Of a stretch of 64,000 nucleotides of DNA, positions 1-9,738 are shown in pieces. A model generated the notes under the pieces. That model saw nothing but the letters and a program-made list of their open reading frames with translations, had not been told where the DNA came from and did no database searches. This DNA comes from Shimia sp. (GTDB lineage: Bacteria > Pseudomonadota > Alphaproteobacteria > Rhodobacterales > Rhodobacteraceae), in assembly GCF_022448905.1 (NCBI RefSeq), contig NZ_JAKVCW010000013.1, positions 62,001 to 126,000 of the forward strand, in the 5' to 3' direction. Both the position numbers and the translations under genes were made by a program. How positions within the stretch are numbered: the stretch's first letter is position 1; each line of letters opens with the position of its first letter.

Positions 1-2
1 AC

Positions 3-215
3 CAATTCCCCGAGGCGCGCCTGCGTCACGTCGAATTGCTGACAAAGCTGCACCCCACCCGCTCCGCCTATGCGCTGGCGGACAAGCTGGCGGTGAACCT
101 CGGCATGTCTCTTAATGAGGCCAAAGACTGGGCCTTGGCGCATGACGGCTCAACGCTCAATGCCAACCAAAATCGGATCAGGCCCACACACGGCACCGCA
201 GCCAAGCTGCAATGA
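3..215 (+). CDS. C-terminal end of an unidentified protein (5' truncated by window edge)
   Basis: An open frame runs in from the window edge and stops with TGA at 213-215, giving about 70 C-terminal residues. The composition (LLTKLHPTRSAYALADKLAV and following) is that of a soluble, partly helical protein, and codon usage resembles the neighbours. Its stop overlaps the ATG of the next gene as ATGA (212-215), so the two are probably translationally coupled and co-transcribed. I do not recognise the family and assign no function. Confidence 0.6.
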   Translation, partial: QFPEARLRHVELLTKLHPTRSAYALADKLAVNLGMSLNEAKDWALAHDGSTLNANQNRIRPTHGTAAKLQ

Positions 216-1117
216 AACTCGACTACGCCCATCTCGCCGCCCTTGCGGCGATCCTGCGCACCGGCAGTTTTGATGGCGCGGCACAGGAACTGGGCATCAC
301 CCAATCCGCCATCTCGCAACGCCTGAAAGCGCTGGAAGAGCGCGTCGGCATGCCTTTGGTGCTGCGCGGCACACCCTGTGAAGGCACCGAAACCGGCCGC
401 CGCCTCGCCGCCCACCTCGACCAGGTGGGCATGCTCGAAGGCGCGCTCTCCCGCGATCTGGCAAAGCTCTCCCCGCGCACCGCCCGCCTGAGAACCGCCG
501 TCACCGCAGACAGCCTCGCCACATGGTTCCTCAAAGCCGCCGCGCAGGTGCCCGACCTGCTGTTTGATCTGGTGGTGGACGATCAGGATTTCTCCGCCGA
601 CTGGCTCCGGCGTGGCGAAGTGGTCGCCGCTGTCACTGCACATGAAGCCCCCATTGCTGGTTGCGACAGCACGCCCTTAGGGCCAATGCGCTATGTGCCC
701 TCCGCCAGCCCAGCCTACATGGCCAAAAACTTCCCCAACGGTGTCACCGCAGAGGCCATATCGACGGCCCCGATCCTGATCTTTGATGCCAAAGACCGCC
801 TGCAAGAGACCTGGATGACGCAAAACCTTGGCGTCACGCCTTCGCCGCCAAGCCATCGCCTGCCATCCTCCACCGGTTTTGTCGAGGCATGTCTGCTGGG
901 GCTTGGCTGGGGCATGAATCCGGAACCGCTGGTGCGCCCCCATCTGGAAAGCGGCGCCTTGGTGCCGTTGATCCCCGACACCACCTACGAAACACCTCTG
1001 TTCTGGCAATCCAGCCGCCTGCTGGCCCCCGCCCTTGCCCCGCTTACCAAAGCGGTGCGCCGAGTCGCACGCCAAAGCCTGGCCCCTCACTCTCCGGCCA
1101 ATTTGCCAACAAATTGA
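212..1117 (+). CDS. LysR-family transcriptional regulator, ArgP/LysG-like
   Basis: A 301-residue LysR-type regulator. An N-terminal winged helix-turn-helix (about residues 4-62, with GITQSAISQRLKALEERVG) is followed by a periplasmic-binding-protein-like effector domain to about residue 290. The N-terminus resembles ArgP/IciA and LysG, which sense lysine or arginine and activate the LysE/ArgO exporter. No lysE/argO gene is visible here: the upstream neighbour is a same-strand gene with an ATGA overlap and the downstream neighbour is an acyltransferase. The target is therefore unknown. The subfamily call rests on resemblance of the DNA-binding region and is less certain than the LysR family assignment. 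Confidence 0.85.
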   Translation: MKLDYAHLAALAAILRTGSFDGAAQELGITQSAISQRLKALEERVGMPLVLRGTPCEGTETGRRLAAHLDQVGMLEGALSRDLAKLSPRTARLRTAVTADSLATWFLKAAAQVPDLLFDLVVDDQDFSADWLRRGEVVAAVTAHEAPIAGCDSTPLGPMRYVPSASPAYMAKNFPNGVTAEAISTAPILIFDAKDRLQETWMTQNLGVTPSPPSHRLPSSTGFVEACLLGLGWGMNPEPLVRPHLESGALVPLIPDTTYETPLFWQSSRLLAPALAPLTKAVRRVARQSLAPHSPANLPTN

Positions 1118-1237
1118 CCAACTCTGGCCGCGCTCTGTCCCGGAACGCCAACTACACCAAGCAAGGCAAGACACCACAGGACGATCCCGCTAAACTAGAC
1201 ACAACCGCCCACAAAAGGCGCAGATGAGGCATAGAAC

Positions 1238-2341
1238 ATGCCAGCAACAACGTCACAGACGCCCCAAGCAGCAACCATGCGCGCAGAAATCGACACGCTG
1301 CGCGCCATCGTCTGTCTCATCCTTGTCCTGCACCACATGGTTGGCATTTCCCCCGCTTACGGCCTGGAACTGCCGCTAGACCATCCCATCAGCATCCTCA
1401 GCCACACCACTGAGGACATGCGCATGCCGATTTTCAGTTTTATTTCCGGCATGGTCTTTGCGCGCGCCACCGGCCTCTGGCCGGACGCTCGCACAACCAT
1501 CCGTAAAAAAGCTCGCCGCCTGCTGCTGCCCATGCCGTCGGTTGGCACCCTGTTCTGGCTCGCCCGCCGTATGGCCGGCACCGCACAGCCGCCCCTACCT
1601 CTGACCTATGTCACCAGCTTTGCGCACTTCTGGTTCCTGCAAGCCAGCTTCCTGATCATGACCACCGCCGTCCTGCTGGTTTGCCTCGTTGGCGGCAGCT
1701 GGCACCGTCACATCGCCGCTGGGCTTGGCCTGCTGGGCATTGCCTGGTGGGGCCTCGGTCTAATACCATTGCCCGCCACCAACTGGTTCTCAATCACCGA
1801 CGCCACTTTCCTGCTGCCGTTTTTCATGTCCGGCTACCTGACCACACAAACACCCAACGTCCGCCAAGCCTTGCGCAGCGCGCCCTGGGCCCGCCCGCTT
1901 GGCGCTTTACTACTCGCTGTCGGGCTGTTCATCGGTTTTCGCCTCGCCACGCAGGACTTGATCCTCACCGGCACGCCGCGCCGCCTTCTGGCCATTGCGC
2001 TGGGATTTTCCGCCTGTTTCGGTTTGCTTATGTTGCGCCCCCATCAAGCCCGCCTCGCAGACATCGGCACCAAAGCCTACGTGATCTACCTGTTCCACGT
2101 CTTCTTCACTGCCGCCGTCACGCTGGCCTGGTGGCAACTGGGCACTCCCGGCAACCTCTGGGCCGTCACCGCGCTCGGCGTGCTGCTGGGCATGGCAGGT
2201 CCCATCCTGCTGCAACGCCTGATCCTGCGCAGCCCCGTCGCCGCGCAGACCTTCCTTGGCCTGCCCGCCAGCAAAGTCCGCGACGTGCTGCGCAAAGAAA
2301 AAGAGCGCGCCCCAGCCGGAGCGCGCCCTTCCAATCTCTAA
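1238..2341 (+). CDS. Membrane acyltransferase, acyltransferase-3 (OafA-like) family
   Basis: A 367-residue polytopic inner-membrane protein with roughly ten hydrophobic segments. The N-terminus has the family hallmarks: R-A-E-I-D-T-L-R-A-I early on, then a conserved HH pair in VLHHMVG in the first membrane helix. An RKKARRLLLP basic cytoplasmic motif follows a segment like IFSFISGMVFA. Members O-acetylate or O-succinylate cell-surface polysaccharides, lipids or peptidoglycan. Translation starts at ATG 1238 with a GAGG-like site about 9 bases upstream. Substrate is unknown and no glycan genes adjoin it. The last bases overlap a hairpin that probably terminates the convergent yebC transcript. 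Confidence 0.8.
   Translation: MPATTSQTPQAATMRAEIDTLRAIVCLILVLHHMVGISPAYGLELPLDHPISILSHTTEDMRMPIFSFISGMVFARATGLWPDARTTIRKKARRLLLPMPSVGTLFWLARRMAGTAQPPLPLTYVTSFAHFWFLQASFLIMTTAVLLVCLVGGSWHRHIAAGLGLLGIAWWGLGLIPLPATNWFSITDATFLLPFFMSGYLTTQTPNVRQALRSAPWARPLGALLLAVGLFIGFRLATQDLILTGTPRRLLAIALGFSACFGLLMLRPHQARLADIGTKAYVIYLFHVFFTAAVTLAWWQLGTPGNLWAVTALGVLLGMAGPILLQRLILRSPVAAQTFLGLPASKVRDVLRKEKERAPAGARPSNL
2301..2330 (-). terminator. Probable terminator of yebC inside the acyltransferase 3' end
   Basis: Arms AAG-A-GCGCGC and GCGCGC-C-CTT can pair around a 10-base loop with one mismatch. On the minus strand the stem is followed by TCTTTTTC. This suits a Rho-independent terminator for the convergent yebC gene. 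Confidence 0.55.
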
Positions 2342-2353
2342 CAGAACCGCTGC

Positions 2354-3094
2354 TTACAACTGGTCCATCACCTCGTCAGAGGCTTCGAAGTTTGTGGTCA
2401 CGCGCTGCACGTCATCGTCATCTTCCAGCGCATCGATCAACCGCATCAGCTTCTGCATGCCTTCCAGGTCCAGCTCGGTGGTCGTGGTTGGCTTCCACAC
2501 CAGCTTGGTGCTGACAGACTCGCCAAGGGCTGCTTCCAGCGCATTGGACACCTCGTTCAGGTCGGTGTCTTCGCACCAGATGATGTGACCGTCCTCAGAG
2601 CTCTCGACGTCTTCCGCACCGGCTTCAATTGCCGCTTCAAACACAGAATCCGCATCGCCTGCATCTGCGCCGTAGGTCACTTCGCCTTTACGGTCGAACA
2701 TGAAGCCAACAGAGCCGGTCTCGCCGAGGTTGCCGCCACTCTTGGTGAAGGTGGAACGCACGGTAGAGGCTGTCCGGTTGCGGTTGTCGGTCATGGTTTC
2801 GACAATCACCGCCACGCCATTGGGGCCATAGCCCTCATAGCGGATTTCTTCATAATCGTCGCCTTCGCCCGCAACCGACTTCTTGATCGCGCGTTCGATC
2901 ACGTCTTTTGGCACGGACTGGCTCTTGGCTTCTTTCACCGCCAGACGCAGACGCGGGTTTTTGTCCGGATCAGGGTCGCCCATCTTTGCGGCAACGGTGA
3001 TCTCTTTGGAAAGTTTGGAAAACAGCTTGGAGCGCGCGGCGTCCTGACGCCCTTTGCGGTGCTGAATGTTTGCCCATTTACTATGGCCGGCCAT
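2354..3094 (-). CDS. yebC: YebC/PmpR-family protein (TACO1-like)
   Basis: A 246-residue protein that begins [18 protein letters not shown], the universal N-terminus of this family. The reading frame stays open 50 codons further upstream, but the MAGHSKW start at 3094 is chosen because it matches the family start exactly. Family members bind ribosomes or DNA and have been described both as transcriptional regulators and as factors that relieve ribosome stalling on proline stretches. The acidic, DDDD-containing C-terminus is typical. The gene is monocistronic between a convergent acyltransferase and a divergent permease. Confidence 0.95.
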   Translation of the reverse strand: MAGHSKWANIQHRKGRQDAARSKLFSKLSKEITVAAKMGDPDPDKNPRLRLAVKEAKSQSVPKDVIERAIKKSVAGEGDDYEEIRYEGYGPNGVAVIVETMTDNRNRTASTVRSTFTKSGGNLGETGSVGFMFDRKGEVTYGADAGDADSVFEAAIEAGAEDVESSEDGHIIWCEDTDLNEVSNALEAALGESVSTKLVWKPTTTTELDLEGMQKLMRLIDALEDDDDVQRVTTNFEASDEVMDQL

Positions 3095-3236
3095 GTTCGC
3101 CTCCGGTTGTCTTTTCGCAGTATCGTAGTGTTGGGGCTCTCTATACGTCACAGCAGGCAAAATCCGCAACCCGCTTGCGTTTCCGTGGCCTGTAAGATTG
3201 ACTTCCCCGCAAACAAATTTGCTTACAGGCCTTTTC

Positions 3237-5009
3237 ATGACCACAGATCAGATCATTTTGTTCAGCCTTTTCGGCGGCGTGTTTGTGATGCTGCTCTGGG
3301 GCCGGTTCCGCTATGACATCGTAGCCTTTGCCGCCCTGATGATCGCCGTGGTGCTGGGCGTGGTCCCGACAAAAGACGCCTTTTCAGGCTTTGGCCACCC
3401 TGCCACGCTGATTGTGGCGCTTGTGCTAATTGTCTCCGCAGGCCTTGTCCGTTCCGGCGCCGTCGGCCTGATCACCCGCACCTTGGTGGACAGCGCGCGT
3501 TCCCTGGGCAATCACATCGCCATCATCGGCGCCGTGGGGGCTGTGCTCTCCGCCTTTATGAACAACGTCGCCGCGCTGGCCTTGTTGATGCCGGTGGACA
3601 TTCAAACAGCCCGCAAAGCAGGCCGCAGCCCGTCCAAATCTCTGATACCGCTGTCTTTCGCCACCATCCTTGGCGGCATGGCCACGCTCATCGGCACGCC
3701 GCCCAACATCATTATCGCCTCCATCCGTGAGGAAAGCTTGGGTGAGCCGTTCAAGATGTTTGACTTCGCTCCTGTTGGGGGCCTCACAGCCATCGCTGGC
3801 CTGCTTTTTGTCGCCCTCATTGGCTGGCGCCTGATCCCGGATCGCGAAGACGCCGGTAAAAAAGTTGCCGACCTTGGCCAATACATCGCCGAACTCACCG
3901 TCCCGGCAGAGAGCAAGCTGATCGGCAAGCGCCTTGGCGAGTTGGAACCCGACGCCGAAGAGGCCGACGTGCAAATCCTTGGCCTGATGCGTGGCGGCAA
4001 ACGGCTCTATGGCTCGGCCCGCACCAACATCCTGCGCGAAGGCGACGCCTTGGTGCTCGAAGCCACACCCGACGCGCTCGACGAATTCCGCACCGCCCTG
4101 TCACTCAACTTCTCCGACGAGAAACGCGAGGAACAGCTCAAAGCCGCCGGGGACGGTCTCGACATCATCGAGGTCGTGGTCCCCGAAACCGCCCGCATCG
4201 CGGGCAAAGCCGCGCAAACGCTGGGTCTCGCCTGGCGCCAGGGCGCAGTGCTCATGGGCATCTCCCGCGAAGGCCGCCGCATCCGCAGCCAGATCCGCAA
4301 GACCGTGGTCCAGCCCGGCGACATCCTCCTGATCCTCGTGCACAAAGACCGCGGCCCGGACGTGACCAAATGGCTTGGCTGCCTGCCGCTTGCAGATCGC
4401 GGATTGACCGTGACCGCCGATAGCAAAATGTGGCTCGCCATTGGCTTGTTTGTCGGCGCTGTCGCCGCCGCCTCCTTTGATCTGATCTACCTGCCCATCG
4501 CTTTAGGGCTGGTGGTAATTGCCTATGTGCTCGCAAAAATTGTCCCGCTCTCCGAACTTTATGACCACGTCGAGTGGCCGGTCGTGGTGCTGCTCGGCTC
4601 GATGATCCCACTTGGCGCGGCGCTGGACAGCTCCGGCGGCACCGCACTCATTGCCAACGGGTTGGTGGGCCTCACTTCCGGTCTGCCCGCATGGGCGGTG
4701 CTCACCGTGCTGATGCTCGTGACCATGACGCTCAGCGACGTGCTCAACAACACCGCCACCACCATTGTCGCCGCCCCGGTTGGCATTCAGATGGCCAACG
4801 CGCTTGAGGTTTCCCCCGACCCGTTCCTGATGGCCGTGGCCGTCGCCGCCTCCTCGGCCTTCCTCACGCCCATCGGTCACAAGAACAACACGCTGATCCT
4901 CGGCCCCGGCGGCTATCAGTTTGGCGACTACTGGCGCATCGGCCTGCCACTCGAAGTGCTTGTCGTCGCTGTCTCGATCCCGGCGATTTTGGTATTCTGG
5001 CCGCTATAA
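3237..5009 (+). CDS. SLC13/DASS-family permease with two TrkA-C (RCK-C) domains
   Basis: A 590-residue inner-membrane transporter. Hydrophobic segments at about residues 5-190 and 400-590 carry the duplicated DASS repeat, with [11 protein letters not shown] and [15 protein letters not shown] as the paired substrate/sodium-binding loops and [10 protein letters not shown] as a signature. Between them, at about residues 210-385, two RCK-C domains lie in the cytosol and may gate transport. Family substrates include sulfate and C4-dicarboxylates; the specific one is not readable. An upstream TTG at 3198 is possible, but ATG 3237 is preferred because it places the first membrane helix at the start. 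No neighbour indicates a substrate. Confidence 0.88.
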   Translation: MTTDQIILFSLFGGVFVMLLWGRFRYDIVAFAALMIAVVLGVVPTKDAFSGFGHPATLIVALVLIVSAGLVRSGAVGLITRTLVDSARSLGNHIAIIGAVGAVLSAFMNNVAALALLMPVDIQTARKAGRSPSKSLIPLSFATILGGMATLIGTPPNIIIASIREESLGEPFKMFDFAPVGGLTAIAGLLFVALIGWRLIPDREDAGKKVADLGQYIAELTVPAESKLIGKRLGELEPDAEEADVQILGLMRGGKRLYGSARTNILREGDALVLEATPDALDEFRTALSLNFSDEKREEQLKAAGDGLDIIEVVVPETARIAGKAAQTLGLAWRQGAVLMGISREGRRIRSQIRKTVVQPGDILLILVHKDRGPDVTKWLGCLPLADRGLTVTADSKMWLAIGLFVGAVAAASFDLIYLPIALGLVVIAYVLAKIVPLSELYDHVEWPVVVLLGSMIPLGAALDSSGGTALIANGLVGLTSGLPAWAVLTVLMLVTMTLSDVLNNTATTIVAAPVGIQMANALEVSPDPFLMAVAVAASSAFLTPIGHKNNTLILGPGGYQFGDYWRIGLPLEVLVVAVSIPAILVFWPL

Positions 5010-5015
5010 CGACTT

Positions 5016-5032
5016 GCCCGGCAACGCCGGGC
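5016..5032 (+). terminator. Stem-loop after the SLC13-type gene
   Basis: GCCCGGC-AAC-GCCGGGC is a perfect 7-bp stem seven bases after the stop codon. There is no clear T run, so it may end transcription weakly or protect the mRNA 3' end. Confidence 0.4.
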
Positions 5033-5250
5033 TGCGCCTGACCCTCCCCACGGGAGGGCGCACTTCAAAGTCCCGCCAATCGCAATGAATGCGCAGGTGG
5101 ACCCGTTTCGCAATGCTATTTCGATTCGTCAGCGCCCCCCAGGGTCAGGCGCACCCTCCTGTTGCGCAACACCTCGCGCAACGCGCTTTGTGTTTACCCG
5201 CATCCCGCACCACAAGCCCCCCACCGACGCAATACCGACGTGAAACAGAC

Positions 5251-5289
5251 AAAAAACAGACCCCGAAAACCATGGTTAACGGGGCCTGT
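5251..5289 (-). terminator. Rho-independent terminator of the malic enzyme gene
   Basis: ACAG-A-CCCCG (5256-5265) pairs with CGGGG-C-CTGT (5280-5289) with one mismatch. On the minus strand the stem is followed by six T residues (5251-5256 complement). Confidence 0.75.
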
Positions 5290-5309
5290 TGCATCACTTC
5301 AAATCTGGG

Positions 5310-7586
5310 TTAGCCGTAGGTCGACACCTCGGTGCCCGCCAGCGCGGCAATGTTGAGCAAACCGCGCACCGTGATCGACGGCGTCACGATGTGCGCACGG
5401 TTGCCCATGCCCATCAGGATCGGCCCCACTTCAAGACCATCTGCCACAGATTTCAAGATGTTACGGGTCGCGCCCGCGGCATCTGTGTTGGAGTACACCA
5501 GCACATTGGCCTTGCCGGTCAGACGCCCACCCGGGAACAACCGCTCGCGCAACTCTGGATCAAGGGCCGCATCGGTGTGCATTTCCCCTTCATATTCAAA
5601 GTCATAGTCGTTCTGATCCAGAATATCCAAGGCCCCGCGCATCACCCGACCGGAGTGCGAATCCAGATTGCCAAACTGGCTTCCGGAACAGAGTGCGATC
5701 TTCGGATCCACCCCAAAGCGCCGTACGTGACGCGCCGCCGCAATCACCGTTTCCGCCACCTGCTCAGAGGTTGGCTCGATGTGAATATGCGTGTCCGCCA
5801 GGAACAGCGGCCCTTTGTCCAGAATGATCAAAGACAGCGACCCTACCGGATGCAACTCTTTGTTTTCCAAAACTTCCGTCACATAGCGCAGGTGCCAGCG
5901 GTACTCACCAAAGGTGCCGCAAATCATGCTGTCCGCATCGCCACGGTCCACCGCAATCGCCGCAATCGCGGTGTTGTTGGTGCGCAGAATCGCCCGCGCA
6001 CTGTCCGGGCTCACACCCTGACGCCGCAGCTTATTGTGATAGTGGGTCCAGTAATCGCGATAGCGGTCATCCTGCTCTGGATTTACCAGCTCAAAATCCA
6101 CGCCCGGTTTGATTTTTAGTCCCGCTTTTTCAAGACGATGCGCCACAACCTCAGGACGGCCAATCAACATGGGAGTGTCCACCGTGTCTTCCAACATTGC
6201 CTGCGCCGTCCGCAATACGCGCTCGTCTTCGCCCTCAGCAAAAACGATCCGACGCCGGCTCATGCTGCAGGCCTCATAGACTGGACGCATGATCATGGAC
6301 GAGCGGAACACCTGCGCCTGCAGCTTGTTCTCATAAGCATGCAGGTCAAGGTCTTTGGTCGCCACACCAGATTCAATGGCCGCCTTGGCCACAGCCACTG
6401 CAATTGTCGGCAGAAGGCGTGGATCAAAAGGCTTTGGAATCAGGTAGTTAGGACCAAAAGTCAGCGTTTCCCCCTGATATGCAACCCCTACCTCAGCAGA
6501 CGTCGTTTCACGCGCCAGAGAGGCAATCGCCTCCACACAGGCAAGCTTCATGGCGTCGTTGATTTCAGTTGCGCCAGCATCCAACGCGCCGCGGAAGATG
6601 AACGGGAAACACAGCACGTTGTTCACCTGGTTCGGATAGTCCGAGCGCCCTGTCGCGATCAACGCACCTGGCGCGGCTTCACGCGCCTCTTCCGGCATAA
6701 TCTCAGGGGTTGGGTTGGCGAGCGCAAAGATGATCGGATCATCCGCCATCTGCTCGACCATTTCTTTGGTCAACAGGCCCGGACCCGACACGCCAAGAAA
6801 CAGGTCGGCGCCCTCCATGGCCTCCATTGTGGTCCGCTTATCAGTATCTTGCGCGAACTCCGCCTTCTCCGCCGTCAAGTCGTTGCGCTGCTTGTGCACC
6901 ACGCCTTTGCTGTCCAGCATCAAGATGTTTTCGTGCTGTACGCCCATGGTCATCAGCATCTTGAGGCAAGCAATCCCCGCCGCCCCCGCGCCCAGCGCCA
7001 CAACCTTGATGTCTTCAACGTTCTTTTTCGCCACGATCAGCGCGTTGTAAGCCGCAGCAGCCGCCACAATTGCGGTGCCGTGCTGGTCGTCATGGAACAC
7101 CGGAATGTTCATGCGCTCTTTGCAGAGCCGCTCCACAAGGAAGCAGTCCGGCGCTTTAATATCTTCTAAATTGATTGCTCCGAAAGTGGGTTCTAGACGA
7201 CAGACCAAATCGGCGAGTTTTTCCGGATCAGGCTCGTTCACTTCGATGTCAAAACAATCGATCCCGGCAAATTTTTTGAAAAGAACCGCCTTGCCTTCCA
7301 TCACCGGCTTAGACGCTTGTGCGCCAATGTCGCCAAGACCAAGCACGGCAGTACCGTTGGAAATCACTGCAACCAGGTTGCCTTTCGCGGTGTAACGCGT
7401 TGCATCCGCTGGGTTCTTTTCAATCTCGACACAGGCCTCGGCCACACCGGGGCTATAGGCCCGGCTCAGGTCACGGCCAGTAGCCATCGGTTTGGTCGCG
7501 CGGATTTCCAGCTTACCGGGCTTGGGAAACTCGTGGTAGTTAAGTGCGGCCTGACGGGCGCGATCCTGATCCTTGGTGTTTGTCAT
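5310..7586 (-). CDS. maeB: NADP-dependent malic enzyme with phosphotransacetylase-like domain
   Basis: A 758-residue MaeB-type enzyme that decarboxylates malate to pyruvate with NADP reduction, an anaplerotic and NADPH-producing step. The malic N-terminal domain spans about residues 15-150 (with SPGVAE), the NAD(P)-binding domain about 160-400 ([17 protein letters not shown] and [10 protein letters not shown]). A C-terminal phosphate acetyl/butyryltransferase-like domain runs from about 430 to the end and usually has a regulatory role. The start is set at ATG 7586 (MTNTKDQ), preceded by AGAAGAG; the frame is open further upstream but no better site is seen. It follows the GAPDH gene by 32 bases on the same strand, so both may share a transcript. 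Confidence 0.95.
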   Translation of the reverse strand: MTNTKDQDRARQAALNYHEFPKPGKLEIRATKPMATGRDLSRAYSPGVAEACVEIEKNPADATRYTAKGNLVAVISNGTAVLGLGDIGAQASKPVMEGKAVLFKKFAGIDCFDIEVNEPDPEKLADLVCRLEPTFGAINLEDIKAPDCFLVERLCKERMNIPVFHDDQHGTAIVAAAAAYNALIVAKKNVEDIKVVALGAGAAGIACLKMLMTMGVQHENILMLDSKGVVHKQRNDLTAEKAEFAQDTDKRTTMEAMEGADLFLGVSGPGLLTKEMVEQMADDPIIFALANPTPEIMPEEAREAAPGALIATGRSDYPNQVNNVLCFPFIFRGALDAGATEINDAMKLACVEAIASLARETTSAEVGVAYQGETLTFGPNYLIPKPFDPRLLPTIAVAVAKAAIESGVATKDLDLHAYENKLQAQVFRSSMIMRPVYEACSMSRRRIVFAEGEDERVLRTAQAMLEDTVDTPMLIGRPEVVAHRLEKAGLKIKPGVDFELVNPEQDDRYRDYWTHYHNKLRRQGVSPDSARAILRTNNTAIAAIAVDRGDADSMICGTFGEYRWHLRYVTEVLENKELHPVGSLSLIILDKGPLFLADTHIHIEPTSEQVAETVIAAARHVRRFGVDPKIALCSGSQFGNLDSHSGRVMRGALDILDQNDYDFEYEGEMHTDAALDPELRERLFPGGRLTGKANVLVYSNTDAAGATRNILKSVADGLEVGPILMGMGNRAHIVTPSITVRGLLNIAALAGTEVSTYG

Positions 7587-7618
7587 CTCTTCTTTTCTCC
7601 CAATTCCCCTCGCGCAGC

Positions 7619-8617
7619 TCAGCGCCGCCCCATTGCTCTGGCCATATCCAACATTCGGTTGGAAAAGCCCCATTCATTGTCATACCAGCCAAAGACGCGC
7701 AGCAGCCCGCCCACAGAAACGCTGGTTTCTCTCTCACTCACAATCAGCGATTCCGGCCGCGCCCGCAGGTCGGTTGAGACAAGCGGCTTGGTGCTCCACC
7801 CCAAGATGCCATCTCTCTCAGCCGCTGCTTTCAAACGGGCGTTAACCGTCTCAACTGTCACATCTTTTTCGGTCTGTATTGTCAGATCAATGGCAGACAC
7901 ACTTGCCGTCGGCACCCGGATGGCACGCGCTTCCACACGGCCTTTCAGATGCGGCAAAACCTTGTCAATCATGCGCTGTGCCGAGGTGGTGGTGGGCACC
8001 ATAGACAGCGCCGCCGCACGGCTCCGCGCCAGATCAGCGCGCGGTTTGTCCACCGTGGGCTGACTGCCAGTATAGCAATGCACCGTCGTCATATGCCCGC
8101 TGATCAGGCCAAATTCCTCGTCCAACACCCGCATCAACGGCGCCAGCGCATTAGTCGTACAGGAGGCATTCGACAGGATCTTCTGATCCTTCAAAAGCTC
8201 CTGATTGGCGCCTAGCACAATGGTGTCATCGGCCTCATCAGACGGCCCGGAGATCAACACCTTAGCCGCGCCCGCTGCAAGCCCTCGTTCTGCCACCGCG
8301 CGTGCGCCTGCCATGCCGGTACATTCCAGCACCACATCAACAGCGCTGAGATCAAGCCCACTCAGGTCACTGACCGCATGAAATGGAATGGACAGCCCAT
8401 CAACGGTAAGCGCCTTGTCACCCGCTTCAACGGACCCCGGATAAGCGCCAAAAACACTATCAAACTCAAACAGATAGGCACAGGTCTCCAGTGGCTCGAT
8501 GTCGTTGATCCCGACAATCTCAAACTCTGGGTGCTGCCCCTTTGCCAGGATACGCAAAACCGTCCGGCCAATACGACCAAACCCGTTGATAAAAATCCTG
8601 ATCTTACGCTCGCTCAT
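7619..8617 (-). CDS. gap: Glyceraldehyde-3-phosphate dehydrogenase, type I (possible paralogue)
   Basis: A 332-residue NAD-dependent GAPDH-type enzyme. INGFGRIGR (about residues 9-17) is the dinucleotide-binding turn, and the catalytic cysteine is Cys153 in SNASCTTN. The sequence is somewhat divergent from the usual alphaproteobacterial Gap (for example FEFDSVFGAYPG and LISGPSDE), so it may be a second, specialised copy or an erythrose-4-phosphate dehydrogenase-like enzyme. The start is ATG 8617 (MSERKIRIF). It lies immediately upstream of maeB, a link between lower glycolysis/gluconeogenesis and malate decarboxylation. Confidence 0.88.
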   Translation of the reverse strand: MSERKIRIFINGFGRIGRTVLRILAKGQHPEFEIVGINDIEPLETCAYLFEFDSVFGAYPGSVEAGDKALTVDGLSIPFHAVSDLSGLDLSAVDVVLECTGMAGARAVAERGLAAGAAKVLISGPSDEADDTIVLGANQELLKDQKILSNASCTTNALAPLMRVLDEEFGLISGHMTTVHCYTGSQPTVDKPRADLARSRAAALSMVPTTTSAQRMIDKVLPHLKGRVEARAIRVPTASVSAIDLTIQTEKDVTVETVNARLKAAAERDGILGWSTKPLVSTDLRARPESLIVSERETSVSVGGLLRVFGWYDNEWGFSNRMLDMARAMGRR

Positions 8618-8680
8618 GACACGCGTTCCATTTTGTCCTGTAAGGCCAATTGATAGGGTTTGCTCTGCAATTTCCACCCC

Positions 8681-8702
8681 AAAAGGGGCGGAAAATCCGC
8701 CC
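8681..8702 (-). terminator. Terminator after the ureidoglycine aminohydrolase gene
   Basis: GGGCGG (8686-8691) and CCGCCC (8697-8702) form a 6-bp stem with an AAAAT loop. On the minus strand it is followed by CCTTTT. It separates the gene at 8784-9602 from the gap-maeB pair. Confidence 0.6.
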
Positions 8703-8783
8703 ACATGCTTTTGTTATCGCTATCAAGCACAGGCATTTTGCCACAACCCAATCAGTTGCTGGCAAAACAGCCAAAATGCCCCC

Positions 8784-9602
8784 TCAAAGCGCCATATGGC
8801 GGTTCACATCTTTATAGAGCAGATAGCGGAACTTGCCCGGCCCACCCGCGTAACAGGCCTGAGGGCAGAAGGCGCGCAGCCACATGTAATCACCCGCCTC
8901 AACCTCAACCCAATCCTGATTGAGCTTGTAGACCGCCTTGCCTTCCAACACGTAGAGTCCATGCTCCATCACGTGGGTTTCAAGGAACGGGATCACCCCG
9001 CCCGGCTCAAACGTCACGATATTGACGTGCATGTCATGGCGCAGATCGTCCGGCTCCACAAAGCGCGTGGTGCCCCATTTGCCATCTGTATCAGGCATGT
9101 AATTGATAGGTGTTTCCGCATCCGAAGTGACAAAGGCCTCTGGCGCCTTAATCCCTTCAACCGCTTCATATTTCTTACGAACCCAGTGGAACTTGGCTGG
9201 CGCATCGCTATCGTTTTTCAGCGTCCAAGTGCTGCCCGCTGGCAGGTAAGCATAACCGCCATCTCCAAGCTCGTGGCGCGCTCCTTCAATGGTCACTGCG
9301 ATGCTTCCCTCGACCACAAACAACACACTTTGCGCTTCCGGGTTCAGCTCAGGTTGCTCGCTACCACCGCCTGGTGCGACCTCCGCGATGTAGTGCGAAA
9401 ACGTCTCGGAGAACCCGCTCATCGGCCGGGCAATCACCCAAACCCGCGTATCATTCCAAAACGGCAAGTTGGATGTCACGATATCGGTGAGCGTGCCTTT
9501 CGGGATCACCGCAAAACTCTCGGTGAACATCGCTCTATCGGTGAGCAATTGGGTTTGTGGCGGCAAGCCACCTTGGGGTGCGTAATACGAAGACCGGGAC
9601 AT
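8784..9602 (-). CDS. (S)-ureidoglycine aminohydrolase, bicupin
   Basis: A 272-residue double-cupin protein. The N-terminus MSRSSYYAPQGGLPPQ and the second cupin, with the metal-binding region in FLETHVMEHGLYVLEGKA, are typical of the UGHY/YlbA family. This enzyme hydrolyses (S)-ureidoglycine to (S)-ureidoglycolate and ammonia, a manganese-dependent step late in purine (allantoin) degradation. The start at ATG 9602 has a strong GGAGG seven bases upstream. No allantoinase, allantoate hydrolase or ureidoglycolate gene lies nearby, so the rest of the pathway must be encoded elsewhere. Confidence 0.9.
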   Translation of the reverse strand: MSRSSYYAPQGGLPPQTQLLTDRAMFTESFAVIPKGTLTDIVTSNLPFWNDTRVWVIARPMSGFSETFSHYIAEVAPGGGSEQPELNPEAQSVLFVVEGSIAVTIEGARHELGDGGYAYLPAGSTWTLKNDSDAPAKFHWVRKKYEAVEGIKAPEAFVTSDAETPINYMPDTDGKWGTTRFVEPDDLRHDMHVNIVTFEPGGVIPFLETHVMEHGLYVLEGKAVYKLNQDWVEVEAGDYMWLRAFCPQACYAGGPGKFRYLLYKDVNRHMAL

Positions 9603-9738
9603 GGGACCCTCCAAAAAGTTCATACCATCATCTCAGGCCAACCGCGTGACGCCAAGGCACTACCGGCCCTTGTGAAGCTGAAGGATTGTCGCAGTTTTCT
9701 TGAAAATCCTCCTCGGACCTTCGCCAAAAATCGAATAC

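Larger units (their letters stand above)
5010..5309. other. Convergent intergenic region without a gene (300 bp)
   Basis: This gap separates the plus-strand permease from the minus-strand malic enzyme. It holds the stem-loop at 5016-5032, a second GC-rich inverted repeat (CCCTCCCCACGGGAGGG, near 5043-5059) and the malic-enzyme terminator at 5251-5289. No open frame in it looks like a gene. Confidence 0.6.

Noticed and set aside
2354..3316. Plus-strand frame across yebC
   Set aside because: It is the mirror image of the yebC coding strand; the minus-strand protein is unmistakable.
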